Positions 11,201 to 19,500 of a stretch of 23,647 bases of DNA are shown piece after piece (positions within the stretch are counted from its first letter, which is position 1; each line of letters begins with the position of its first letter). This stretch comes from Intoshia linei (Eukaryota; Orthonectida; Rhopaluridae). The notes under the pieces were generated by a model that saw only the letters and a list, made by a program, of their open reading frames with translations, was not told the origin of the DNA and did not search any database. The stretch covers positions 1 to 23,647 of the forward strand of contig LWCA01000550.1 of NCBI GenBank assembly GCA_001642005.1, written 5' to 3'. The position numbers were made by a program, and so were the translations under genes.

Positions 11201-12016
11201 CATAGAATCTACAAATTAGATGGTGATACCAACAATAACACACTCCGTTGAGTAAAAATTGAAAGCATTAAAAAATATTTAAAGCATTTTTTATAAAATT
11301 GAATGTCAGTGTGTTACTGTTTAAATAAAAAATGTAGAATCCTAGAATTAAAAAAACCCAAATTCTAACAGTTTTTGAAGAGTGATGCAGTCCACTCAAT
11401 ACTTGTAATAAAATACTTATCCATTTTATTTTATTACCATATCCATACTCATAAAATACACCAACATCCAAAATCACACTAAACCTTAAAACTTAAATAA
11501 ATACATATTAATTTATCATGAACCGTAAATAAACAGTTCGATACCGAATATGGTTTCTATTAAAGTTTATACTTGAATAATAGATTCTGATTGAAAATAC
11601 ACTATGTATGACGCATATTGTAATATTAAAATATTGCTAAAAATTAGTATATTACTGATACTATAATGCCAGTCTTTGGAATTTGATCTATCATGAGCAT
11701 TTATCCAAATGTAGTCAAACTGATAAGATTGCATAATGTTTTTTGTTTGGTCAGATTCAACAAAGTTGTTTGGAACATATAACTCGCCTTTTAAATCATA
11801 GCATGTCATGATAGCTTCATTCCATGACTTTGGCTCCTCGTGAAACCAAATGCATGAAGATTTATTGGTCCCAATGTCATGATATTCTAAAACATGAATA
11901 TCACTTATAAAATCATTACAAACTATAAAATAATTGTAAAAATTATATAAATTACCTTGAACACTATCAGCATTGATAAAACAAAACAATAAAATAATGC
12001 AAAATTCAGGAATCAT
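2245..12016 (-). CDS. Type I membrane protein with CTLD(split by WSC)-CTLD, K/N-rich stalk, TM and tail; 16 exons
   Basis: I joined exons by GT-AG sites and phase: 12016-11956, 11922-11656, 11021-10888, 10835-10727, 9666-9523, 9484-9409, 8593-8403, 7151-7011, 6788-6694, 6153-6100, 5878-5847, 5724-5606, 3639-3044, 2948-2806, 2755-2679, 2375-2245. The sum is 2370 nt, 789 residues. Residues 1-17 are a signal peptide (MIPEFCIILLFCFINA). Residues 21-109 are the N-half of a CTLD (SSCIWFHEEPKSWNEA, then YIWINAHD). Residues 110-190 are WSC (YQGCFKN, CLQKCGEKH, GDCYCN, CNTC, SCFRLY). Residues 191-238 are the CTLD C-half (TNWENNQPN, FRFICRK). A second CTLD spans 239-374 (CPWGVINKNC, WYDANSLC, YTNWDV, FPFFCQR). 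Residues 375-480 are unrecognised; 480-670 form a Lys/Asn-rich stalk; the TM helix is about 691-714, then RRYK and a 70-residue tail. It is likely a cell-surface glycan-binding receptor. Exons 10 and 11 are the least certain. If the exon-14 donor is unused, the protein ends at TAA 2802-2804. Confidence 0.8.
2483..2565 (+). other. Exon-like block on the plus strand, unexplained
   Basis: A long pyrimidine tract and TTAG precede 2483, and the following frame is open for 27 codons to TAA 2563-2565 (reads RAEPDSNLDLNYKSRSVEKT and ends DFGWIE). It lies opposite intron 15 of the lectin gene. No upstream plus-strand exon in matching phase was found. The block also contains an 8 bp hairpin (TAGACTTA/TAAGTCTA). 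It may be chance, or the last exon of a gene overlapping on the other strand. Confidence 0.25.
3234..3317 (-). repeat. 36 bp tandem repeat within the stalk exon
   Basis: Two adjacent 36 bp units (3246-3281 and 3282-3317) differ at only a few positions, and a partial unit flanks them. In the minus-strand reading frame each encodes the 12-residue unit KNDNIVSPIPN(T/I). Because 36 is a multiple of three, gain or loss of units keeps the frame. The surrounding exon encodes a low-complexity Lys/Asn/Ser/Thr stalk between the lectin domains and the membrane. Confidence 0.85.
3699..4000 (+). repeat. Dispersed TCC/GGGTCAAAAACCC repeat, copy 1
   Basis: Begins TCCTTTAC after an A, then TGTCTGTGTGCTACTGTTTA, AAAAACCCAAATTTCTA and TTTCTGGGTCAAAAATCC, and ends in the segment with CTCAACCTCAGAAACTGAC. 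The same ordered motifs recur in seven other places in this window. It sits in an intron of the lectin gene. Confidence 0.65.
4368..5020 (+). mobile_element. Internally deleted hAT element with 8 bp target duplication
   Basis: The left end CAGTGGTTCTCAACC starts at 4368 and the right end GGTTGAAAAACACTG finishes at 5020, an inverted pair typical of animal hAT elements. Perfect 8 bp target duplications ATTTATTT flank it (4360-4367 and 5021-5028). At 653 bp it is far shorter than an autonomous hAT (roughly 2.5-4 kb), yet it keeps the C-terminus of the transposase, so it is an internal-deletion derivative. It lies in the 1966 bp intron between exons 12 and 13 of the lectin gene. The intact duplications suggest fairly recent insertion. 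Confidence 0.9.
4728..4874 (+). pseudogene. hAT transposase C-terminal dimerisation fragment
   Basis: The frame reads LTAIKHKKRAKLL, then EEELRVCLSKTRPRIKNL, and stops after QAQISH (TGA 4872-4874). This matches the end of ZBED/SCAND3/FAM200-type hAT transposases, which have the pattern LTAIKTKKR...VCLSxIRPRI...KQAQxSH. The N-terminal BED finger and the catalytic RNase H-like domain are absent, so the fragment cannot transpose by itself. Confidence 0.85.
5159..5497. mobile_element. hAT-type MITE with near-perfect target duplication
   Basis: The ends CAGGGGTGTCA (5159-5169) and TGACACCCCTG (5487-5497) are exact inverted repeats. Flanking octamers TTATAGAT (5151-5158) and TTATAGAC (5498-5505) match at 7 of 8 positions, as expected for a hAT 8 bp duplication. 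The 339 bp interior is AT-rich and carries GCGGCC motifs near both ends. It has no transposase similarity, so it is a nonautonomous element. It lies in the same lectin-gene intron as the 653 bp hAT. Confidence 0.9.
6390..6542 (+). other. Exon-like block with strong splice sites, unidentified
   Basis: A good acceptor (GCCTTTTTTGTCTATCCAG, ending 6389) precedes 153 nt of open frame, 51 codons, followed by a strong donor (CAAG|GTAAGC at 6542/6543). The translation includes VSRTQLTNLE, KNRQKTIRKQH and YNPSHLSRGLDSNIK; base composition is less AT-rich than the neighbourhood. It lies on the strand opposite to the lectin gene, inside its intron 9. I do not recognise a family. Alternatives are an exon of a nested plus-strand gene, a transposon piece, or the 5' part of a spliced-leader-like RNA (see findings). 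Confidence 0.35.
6627..6648. repeat. Perfect 9 bp hairpin with TAAG loop
   Basis: ATGTGGACC (6627-6635), loop TAAG, GGTCCACAT (6640-6648). The stem is perfectly complementary and GC-richer than its surroundings. It lies 30 bp after AATTTTGA (6590-6597), which fits the Sm-site pattern, and 85 bp after the strong donor at 6543. Confidence 0.6.
6652..6709. repeat. 14 bp perfect inverted repeat overlapping an exon-intron border
   Basis: TTATGTTAAAAATT (6652-6665) and AATTTTTAACATAA (6696-6709) are exact reverse complements with a 30 bp spacer. The right arm overlaps the last codons of lectin-gene exon 9, whose donor is at 6693/6694, so transcribed RNA could fold across that donor. It may be a tiny transposon relic. 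Confidence 0.5.
7270..7620 (-). repeat. Dispersed TCC/GGGTCAAAAACCC repeat, copy 2
   Basis: Read on the minus strand it starts TCCTTTACTTATATAAAATT at 7620, preceded by A. It continues with TTTGTGTGTGTTACCGTTTA, a GTCGTAGATTTCG segment, CCAATTTCTAATACAG, and TCATGGTCAAAACCACA, and reaches the AT-rich centre AGAATTTTATAGAATATAA near 7275. It is the same unit as the left arm of the palindromic copy at 9842-10584. It lies in lectin-gene intron 7. Confidence 0.7.
8403..9484 (-). other. N-terminal part of the second CTLD (exons 6-7)
   Basis: Exon 6 (9484-9409) supplies CPWGVINKNCIYVS, the opening Cys pair typical of long-form CTLDs. Exon 7 (8593-8403) supplies WYDANSLCIEKGYSSL and the central loops. 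The TGG codon spans the 815 bp intron (TG|G). The domain is finished by exon 8 (7151-7011), whose C-terminal half contains YTNWDV, KCVKI, FWQFEDC and FPFFCQ, the conserved WxxxxC...FxC pattern. Canonical EPN/QPD plus WND calcium-binding residues are not obvious in this copy, so calcium-dependent sugar binding is uncertain. Confidence 0.75.
9842..10584. mobile_element. Palindromic (foldback) full-length copy of the dispersed repeat
   Basis: The left arm starts TCCTTTATATAAAATT at 9842 and carries GTGTGTTACCGTTTATTG, CCCAATTTCTAATACAGG and CCAGGGTCAAAAACCC. The right arm is the diverged inverse: GGGTTTTGACCCTGAAG, ATAAACGACAACAGACACAC and an end TTTTATATAAGTTAGGA at 10584. The centre near 10195-10275 contains ATTCTGG and ATTCTGGGATAATTTTC. 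At 743 bp it has no ORF with family resemblance. No target duplication is evident at the borders. It fills most of lectin-gene intron 4. Confidence 0.7.
10727..11021 (-). other. WSC domain exon pair inserted within a CTLD
   Basis: Exons 3 (11021-10888, 134 nt) and 4 (10835-10727, 109 nt) are separated by a 52 bp intron. Together they encode a WSC-type cysteine domain: YQGCFKN, a CLQKCGEKH helix, GDCYCN, then CNTC and SCFRLY. WSC domains bind carbohydrate in fungal, algal and animal proteins, including polycystin-1. The pair enters in phase 1 and leaves in phase 1, so it is a symmetric module. The flanking exons 2 and 5 encode the two halves of one CTLD. Confidence 0.8.
11291..11385 (+). repeat. 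Dispersed repeat fragment, copy 4
   Basis: TTATAAAATTGAATGTCAGT is followed by GTGTTACTGTTTAAATAAA, the AGAATCCTAGAATT segment and AAAAACCCAAATTCTAACAG. This order matches the 5' part of the other copies; the rest is missing. It lies in lectin-gene intron 2. Confidence 0.6.
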
Positions 12017-12126
12017 AATTTGTCTGAATTAATAATTGAATTTTATGTAAAATTACTTTCAATATATTAATTTTATTCTTATTTGTATGTTTTAGTTTCC
12101 ACGAAACTTTTAGCCATGATTTTCAG

Positions 12127-12135
12127 TATATATAA
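12127..12135 (-). promoter_or_regulatory. Possible TATA box of the lectin gene
   Basis: TTATATATA on the minus strand lies about 110-119 nt upstream of the proposed ATG (12016). It is embedded in a relatively GC-richer context (CCGG on its upstream side). In DNA this AT-rich the motif is weak evidence, and the motif is nearly symmetric so it could serve either strand. Confidence 0.25.
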
Positions 12136-12609
12136 GCCGGAAAAATTTGACTATTCATTGTATAGTTAATAGTAAATTGTTACAATAAAATTTTGTGTTT
12201 TGTATTTTGTATACAAATTTACAGCAATGTATTTATATCAATATATATAAAATTTTAATACAACTTAATTTTACATTCACTATAATAGACTTTTAAACGA
12301 GTCTCATTATCTCAAGCGTATCCATTTTTCTATAATTGATCGTTTTAGATATTATTATTAATGATTTACCGTTTGGTAAAATTTTGACACCATTAATTAA
12401 TTACACTATACAGTGGTATATGTAGTATAGTGACTATACCATCATAATTTATTTTGTTAGTATTATGTTTAAAATCTAAAATTTAGATTTACAATTCGCA
12501 TTCAAATAAAGTGAATGTTAATTAACTTTTAACTTGTACATTTTATTGTATGATGTTTTGTATTCTGTTCGTTTATATTTACATTTGTAGACAAATCAAT
12601 GAGGTATAA

Positions 12610-12990
12610 TCCTTACTTATATACTAATAATATAGTAATATGCTACGCAATATTTGTTTGTGTGTGTGTGTTCCACTTTATTTCAATAACTACCAGTCTT
12701 AGAATTTTATAATGTCCACATTCATATAACAGTTTTTTCCGGGTAATAATAAGATAAATGTCAACCTCCCAAACTCCCACCTTACGGGTCAAAAACCCCA
12801 ATTATCCTTTTTTTTGTAAATCAAGCGAGTTGGAGAATATAAAAAAATATATACGCTGATACGGATTTTAAAATCATAAAAATGACCATAAATTTAAATT
12901 TAAAAAAATTATATCTTCAGGGCCAAAACCCCAAATTCCATTCCTTTTTTAATGAAAACAGCCCTAGAGTTTCAAAAAATGTACAGGTTT
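12610..12990 (+). repeat. Dispersed repeat, copy 5
   Basis: Starts TCCTTACTTATATA after an A, then TTTGTTTGTGTGTGTGTGTT, AACAGTTTTTTCCGGG, TTACGGGTCAAAAACCCC, ATTTTAAAATCAT and TCTTCAGGGCCAAAACCCC. It is collinear with the right arm of the 9842-10584 copy when that arm is read inward. It lies upstream of the lectin gene in otherwise gene-free DNA. Confidence 0.7.
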
Positions 12991-13131
12991 TACAGTTGTA
13001 CCATGTTAACAGACACAAAAAATTTCAATTCGAATAAGTGACGACTTCACGGTAAAAAAAGCATTTTACTATTCATATATTTTTTTCGAAATATTTTATT
13101 AAAACAAAAAATGTGAAATAATTAACGATAG

Positions 13132-13503
13132 AAGGAAAATGTAATCTCATTTTTTCTTGAAAACAATCGATCTGAAAATTACAAAGATTTAATCGAAGAG
13201 TTATTGATAAAATACCAAGAAATGAACTGCCTTTATAGCATAAAAATGCATTACCTAGAATATCATTTAGATTTCTTTGCGTTAAACTGCGGTATGTGGT
13301 CAGACGAAAAGGGTGAACAATTTCATCAAACTATGATATTATATGAAAGACATTTTGGAAGATGTAGATCATTAAATATGATTTGTGATTTTGTTTGGTG
13401 GCGTTCAATAAAAAGTAAATTTATATCTATCACTTACATCCTTGATATTGAACAAGATTCGTCTAGGGGTAACCCGAAAAAGTTGATTTTACGTGTAATG
13501 TAA
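13132..13503 (+). pseudogene. Relic of a transposon-type protein (HYLEYHLDFF / GEQFHQ motif)
   Basis: After an in-frame TAG (13129-13131) the frame reads ENNRSENYKDLIEELLIKY, then MHYLEYHLDFF, NCGMWSDEKGEQFHQ and YERHFGRC, ending TAA near 13503. This matches the C-terminal region of a widespread invertebrate element protein with the pattern IHYLHSHLDFFPxNxGxxSDExGERFHQD...YQGRW...MADYCW. I recognise the motif but cannot name the superfamily. Upstream stops, lack of an initiator and loss of the pattern after FVWW mark it as a decayed fragment. Confidence 0.7.
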
Positions 13504-13914
13504 GTAGTACATCTAGAAAATTTTTATTTCATATTATTTGTCGATGTTGCCTTAAAATTAGAGTTAATTAATTAAGGTAATTAAATAATTAATGACAATT
13601 TTTTTTATACATATGTAGACGTGTATGTCTATCTGTCAATTTTACCATTTGTAATATACAATATTAATTGTAAATAGACCTCACGGCGGAGTGTACCTCT
13701 TTAAAAAAAAACTTTAACCCTTAATTAAATCCAAAGTCGATCTGGAAATTAATAAATTTTTTTAAAAATAGATGTATACTGGTTCACTTACATATAACAA
13801 AAGTTTCGGTCAGTTTGTCAAAATTTTGTTGGACAGTGTAATAGAAGTTCCATTCTGTGCAAATTTAATGGATTTATTGCAGAGTTGGCATTTTGCACGT
13901 TCATTGCCCAATTT

Positions 13915-13978
13915 ATCAAAATTCTGGGATAATTTTCATTTTTTGAAAAAGGGTAATTTGTGGTTTTGACCCTGAATT
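13915..13978 (-). repeat. Dispersed repeat fragment, copy 6
   Basis: AAAATTCTGGGATAATTTTC at 13918 and following, then GAAAAAGGGTAATTTGTGG and TTTTGACCCTGAA, is nearly identical to 10271-10333 in the right arm of the palindromic copy. Only this inner segment is present. Confidence 0.75.
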
Positions 13979-14100
13979 TATATATTATGTTCAATAATCC
14001 AAGCTTCTTGCAAACTATAACTATTTTTTGGCATTTTATAAATTTATTAGTTGAAAATACCATAGCGTATTACATTTTATATAATAAACTAATAATTTTT

Positions 14101-14158
14101 AGTACGTTTTTATCAGTGCTGCCTAAAACGTACTTCTGGGCCAGAAGTTCTGGCAGCA
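14101..14158. repeat. Nested overlapping inverted repeats (compact hairpin)
   Basis: Three perfect stems overlap: AGTACGTTTT (14101-14110) with AAAACGTACT (14125-14134); TGCTGCC (14117-14123) with GGCAGCA (14152-14158); ACTTCTGG (14132-14139) with CCAGAAGT (14141-14148). The second stem opens inside the loop of the first and closes outside it, so the first two cannot both form without a pseudoknot. CAGTGCTGCC at 14115 looks like a hAT end, so a miniature, nearly spacerless hAT remnant is the plain explanation. Confidence 0.6.
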
Positions 14159-14832
14159 TTATCTAAACTCGAAATATCTATGCTGATTTTAATAAAAACA
14201 ATACATTATAACTCAATTATGTGGTTTTTGGATGGATGATGCAATTTACATCGATGATTTAACAATAAATATTTTGTTAATAAAGTTAATAATAAAATCT
14301 TCAAACTGTTGGCTCTAAAATACGAAATATCCCATATTTTCATTAAAGAAACAATTTAAATATGATCAGACAACCCAATGCTCACGCATTTTCAAAAATA
14401 ATGACAAAAACACTAATACACTACAAAAAGTACGCGTATTACCGAAAAAACTTTATTTACTGCGATAAATAATACATTGACCTCAATGTACAGTTTAAAT
14501 TTAGCTACCGTAAAATGTAAACACAAATGTAGCATGTTCGAAAAATTAATTGAAAATTATTGAAATTACACTAATAATGCGTAATTAATCGATATTTTAT
14601 AAAAATATTCGATTTTTAGTTACCAAACAACTATTGCTACGATTGTAAGAAGTAAACGGAATCAGAACAAAAATATTGTCTCCCCACAATAGACTATTTA
14701 ATTGAAAAAATTTTTTGATTGCAAATTAATCGAGTAAATTTAAAATTTTGTATTTAAGGACAGAATAAAAATTTAGTTTATTCCAGTTTAAATATTTACA
14801 CTTGAATTATATCATTTGAATTGAAAAATCTG

Positions 14833-15674
<842 letters not shown>

Positions 15675-15684
<10 letters not shown>

Positions 15685-16019
15685 TTACATTCCATCATCC
15701 CATAGTTGAGTCATTGACTAATTTATTTTATACACGAAACAAATTATATTTTTATGGGATCGATGTTAATGCGTTTGTAATAATAAATTTATTAATTAAA
15801 CCTTTCAGAGTTATATATTTTAACAAAAATGGTGGTGTTTCCGGTTTGAGTCAAAATTTTCATATATTGTCGTATTTTTAATCGTATGAATTTTCAGAGA
15901 ATATGGAGACATCCATAAGGCTAGAGTCAGAGTCAGCTTCCTCTAGTGTTGTCACATCTGCTACTAAAGTCGATAAGTATTATGTCATTTTATTTGATGC
16001 ACAATTGAATATTTTATGA
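15675..16019 (+). other. Possible spliced ORF overlapping the Rab 3' end
   Basis: An ATG at 15675, inside the last Rab codons but in another frame, opens a frame to 15843. A 54 bp intron (15844-15897; donor CCG|GTTTGA, acceptor AATTTTCAG|AG) in phase 1 joins it to 15898-16019, giving 96 codons that end ...FDAQLNIL. The second exon is the more gene-like part (METSIRLESESASSSVV, less AT-rich). It could instead be an intron in the Rab 3' UTR, or chance. No family recognised. Confidence 0.25.
15782..15787 (+). terminator. Polyadenylation signal of the Rab gene
   Basis: AATAAA about 100 nt after the Rab stop codon. A second AATAAA lies at 16019-16024, just after the stop of the possible spliced ORF, so two 3' ends are possible. 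Confidence 0.4.
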
Positions 16020-16587
16020 ATAAAAACACCCATTATTAACAACTGGAAAACCTGCTAAGAGAATAAATAAATTATTATTACCCTTAACATCACATAATGA
16101 ATCTTTTTGGTTGATTGGTAACTTGACTTGTGTAATTGCTGTAACTAAATATTAATTGAGAAAATAATTTAAATTTGATCATGAAATTGATATTATCTAA
16201 TACCAATGTTAATCAAATGGGAATCCATTATTATACCCAAAAAAAAGAATTTAAAATCCGCGTTTGACAATGCTAGAAACCGTTAGTATGCAGTACAAAA
16301 CTGACAAGATAGTGTCATAAAATATAACATTTAAAAGATCCACCATAAACAAGACCAAAATCCACAGTAAAGTGTTGGGTGTTGGAAAAATTTAAACAGA
16401 TTTTTGTTCACATTGTAGTATTAATATAGGGAACGTTACTTTGAAATATGACACTGTTACTCAAACGGCGCGCTCTACAAAAGTCTAAATACGCTCTCCG
16501 AAAAATTATAACGAATTTATTTATTTTATAAACATTTAAGTTTATTTACGATAATAGTCGATGACAAAAATTGAAGGGTTTCACCGT
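16020..16587. other. Convergent intergenic region between Rab and CDC23
   Basis: No coding exon seen. It should hold the 3' UTRs and polyadenylation sites of both convergent genes; minus-strand AATAAA at 16516-16521 lies about 67 nt after the CDC23 stop. A slightly GC-richer patch near 16460-16500 (ACGGCGCGCTC) is unexplained. Confidence 0.5.
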
Positions 16588-19500
16588 TTAAAATAGGTTG
16601 AGAATGTTTGTTATATAATTGAAATAATTACCATTAGTCTTATTTAATGCATTTTTTTTTGACGCAATATCCTTAAGTATTCTATGAACTTGTTCCTAAT
16701 AATAACAACAAATTTAACAATACACATGAAATAATGAATATTCAAGAATACCTGATCAATAGATACTTTATGAGCCGCTTCATAAGCGTCATCCAATCTA
16801 TTTTCTATAAGGTAATGCTTGGCTAGGTATAAATAAGCTTCAGATATTTTATCTTCGTCTTTCTAAAAAAAAATCAAACATATCAATTGAGTAAATATCA
16901 AGTATAATTGACACATGCCGACTAATCTACTTCAGTCATCCAGCATGTCAATAAAATGACTATTTTTTTAAAAAAAAAGTCCAAGAATTTTATAAAATAT
17001 AAATTCTGGGATAATTTCTTCATAATATTTCAAATGAAAAACGCAACAAGAACAAATCTGGTTAAATGTTTTTTATTGTTAATTATCCATCAAATGCACA
17101 AATGGCAGTTCAAAATGTTTAAATTTATTCCGTATTGATTATTCGCATGCATAATAATAAGCATAATAGTTCGTATTTAAATTATAAACATCACATTGCA
17201 ATTAAAGTTTGATTTAATGAAATCTCGAGAAATGAAAAAAAAATTTAATAAAAGAAAATAAAAAATTACTTCTAAAATATCATTAACTTCCATTAAATAT
17301 TTTGAAAAAACCGATGCAGCCTGAAGACGTTCATCGCTAACCTGAAAAAGCCTAATAAATATACACAATAAATATATACAGTACACGGTATAATGAAATC
17401 AAAATGTAATCATTACTTAGCCAATTTAAAAAGAGTGTCACTATCATTATTCATAAGGTAAATTTTCCAATAACATTTCTTTGCACATTCGATTTTATTT
17501 AACTCTGTATAAAGATCGGCCATAGCTTGAATAAATCTAAAATCATTAGGCCTAAAATAATAACATTAGCAATGAATTGTATTACATAAAAAATGTATAT
17601 TATACATCAGTGGTTCGCGATTCAAATAGTGTACAAACCTCCATTTCAAAATATTTATTTTTTTGGACCACAAAGGAAACATGAAATAGAAAACATTTAT
17701 GAAAAAATTAAAGGTTTTTTCTATAACATTATATAAGATCAGGTTTTTCAAAAAAATATTGGATAAATTGGATTTTTTATTTTCGATTAGGAAGTTGTTA
17801 CTCATAAAATTTGATAAAATATGGATTTTTCAAAAAAATATTAAAAAAAGAGGATATTTCCCTTAATCGTTGGTAAAAGGATTTTTTATTTTGGGTTTTG
17901 AATTAGGATTAGGAAGTTGCTGCTCATAACATTTGGTAAAATCGGATTTTTCAAATAAATACTGGAAAAAGAGGATATTTCCCTCAATAGTTGGCAAAAG
18001 TAGATTTTTTTTGTGGGTTGAAATAAGAGATTTTTTCAGATAAGATTTGGTAAAATCGTGTTTTTCAAAAAAATATTGGAAAAAATGAATATTTTATTTT
18101 GCTGTTTGATTAAGTGAATTTTTCCTGAGAGTTTATATGGTAAATGGTAATTTTTATTAAATTTTATTAATGGTGGGATAAAATTGAGGTCTTTGAAATA
18201 ATAATGTAGCGGTCGTCTAGGCTAGAGGTTCTCAACCTTTTTTTAGAATCGCCTCTCTAAGCCCACAATTCACACATATTTTTTTAAATCGCCCTTCCAT
18301 AATTCATAAACAAGTTGTTACTGTTACTCAATTTTTTAAAAAATCGACCCATAAAACCAATAATTCTGTTAAAAAAATTGTAATACATTTATATGTTAGA
18401 TAAGACCAAAAGTTGCCAAAGTGGGCGATATAGCCCCAGGGGTGGCTATTTAAATAATTGATTTTATAAAAATCATAAAAAGAATATATTTTCCATTCAA
18501 TGTAATTTACTTTTAAAGCCACACATTGTTTCATATCCATTTTGATGTATTACAGTATACATTGTAGTAAAATTGATGCGATACAGCCAGAAACTACTTA
18601 TAACTTTTCCATCATCATACCTCGTTGAACGTTTCAGTGTTGTAATGAATTTATTGACCAAAAATAGGAATAGATTACAAATATTCGACCGTAGAGATTT
18701 ACAATTCATGTTGACTGACATAAAACCAGAAATAAAAAAATTAGTGCATCAACATCAGATCCACTTTTCACATTAATATTATCCTCTACTTATATAAAAT
18801 TGAAATATAATAAACCTGTGTTTCTGTGTTAGTTTTTTTACAAAATTAACAGACGTAGAATTTGAAAAAACCCAATTTCTAATACCGTTTTTCCCAGAAC
18901 ATGTTTTTATTTATTTTTCAGTTTCGATTTGAGTCCTTCAGGGTCAAAAATCCAATTTTCCCTTTTGTTTAAAAAATAAATCAACCCAAAAATTATTAAT
19001 AATAAGTAGATAATTATCTACTTAAGATTCGACCAGATAATTAGTTATGTTTTGAAGAAAAAACATCAAAAATTATAATTTTAAATTGATGTCAAATGTT
19101 TGATTTTTTTGTTTTAATCAAATGTTATACAGAGTTTTCGAAAAAAATCACGTTTACAGAAATGAATTATTATTTCATTATTTTTTACCAGTTACTATTT
19201 CATGTATGCATGAAATCTGAAAACAAAATGTAATAAAAAATTACTTAGTTTCTAAACCGAGCTGATAGTACATCAATGCATACGAATACATTTTTGCAAT
19301 TTCATAAGCTTGTCCTAGTCCGTAGTAAGCTCTGTGATCATCACACAATTCTAAATCATTATAAAAATTGTAAATATATTGAAGACATTCAATAAAATTT
19401 AACGTATTGTGACCCCTCAAACCTAAATTTGTCATGAACCCTTACAGTAATATCAACTTATTACCCACAACGAATTTTTCGCTCACTCGAATTAAATTTT

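Larger units (their letters stand above)
13504..14832. other. Intergenic DNA between the transposon relic and the Rab gene
   Basis: No gene seen. It contains a fragment of the dispersed repeat at 13915-13978 and a compact hairpin at 14101-14158. The remaining sequence is AT-rich with frequent stops; the open frames at 13772-13969, 13818-14063 and 13960-14166 overlap the repeat fragment and lack family resemblance. Confidence 0.6.

Noticed and set aside
11268-11477. Minus-strand open frame of 69 codons
   Set aside because: It overlaps a copy of the dispersed repeat, has no splice-phase fit to the lectin gene and shows no known motif.
18328-18721. Two overlapping minus-strand open frames
   Set aside because: They run antisense to the hAT transposase fragment and its flank and have no family resemblance.
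19241-19435. ATG-initiated minus-strand ORF as a separate small gene
   Set aside because: Its C-terminal half is CDC23 exon 2 (19350-19245), entered through an acceptor at 19351; the upstream part is intron.
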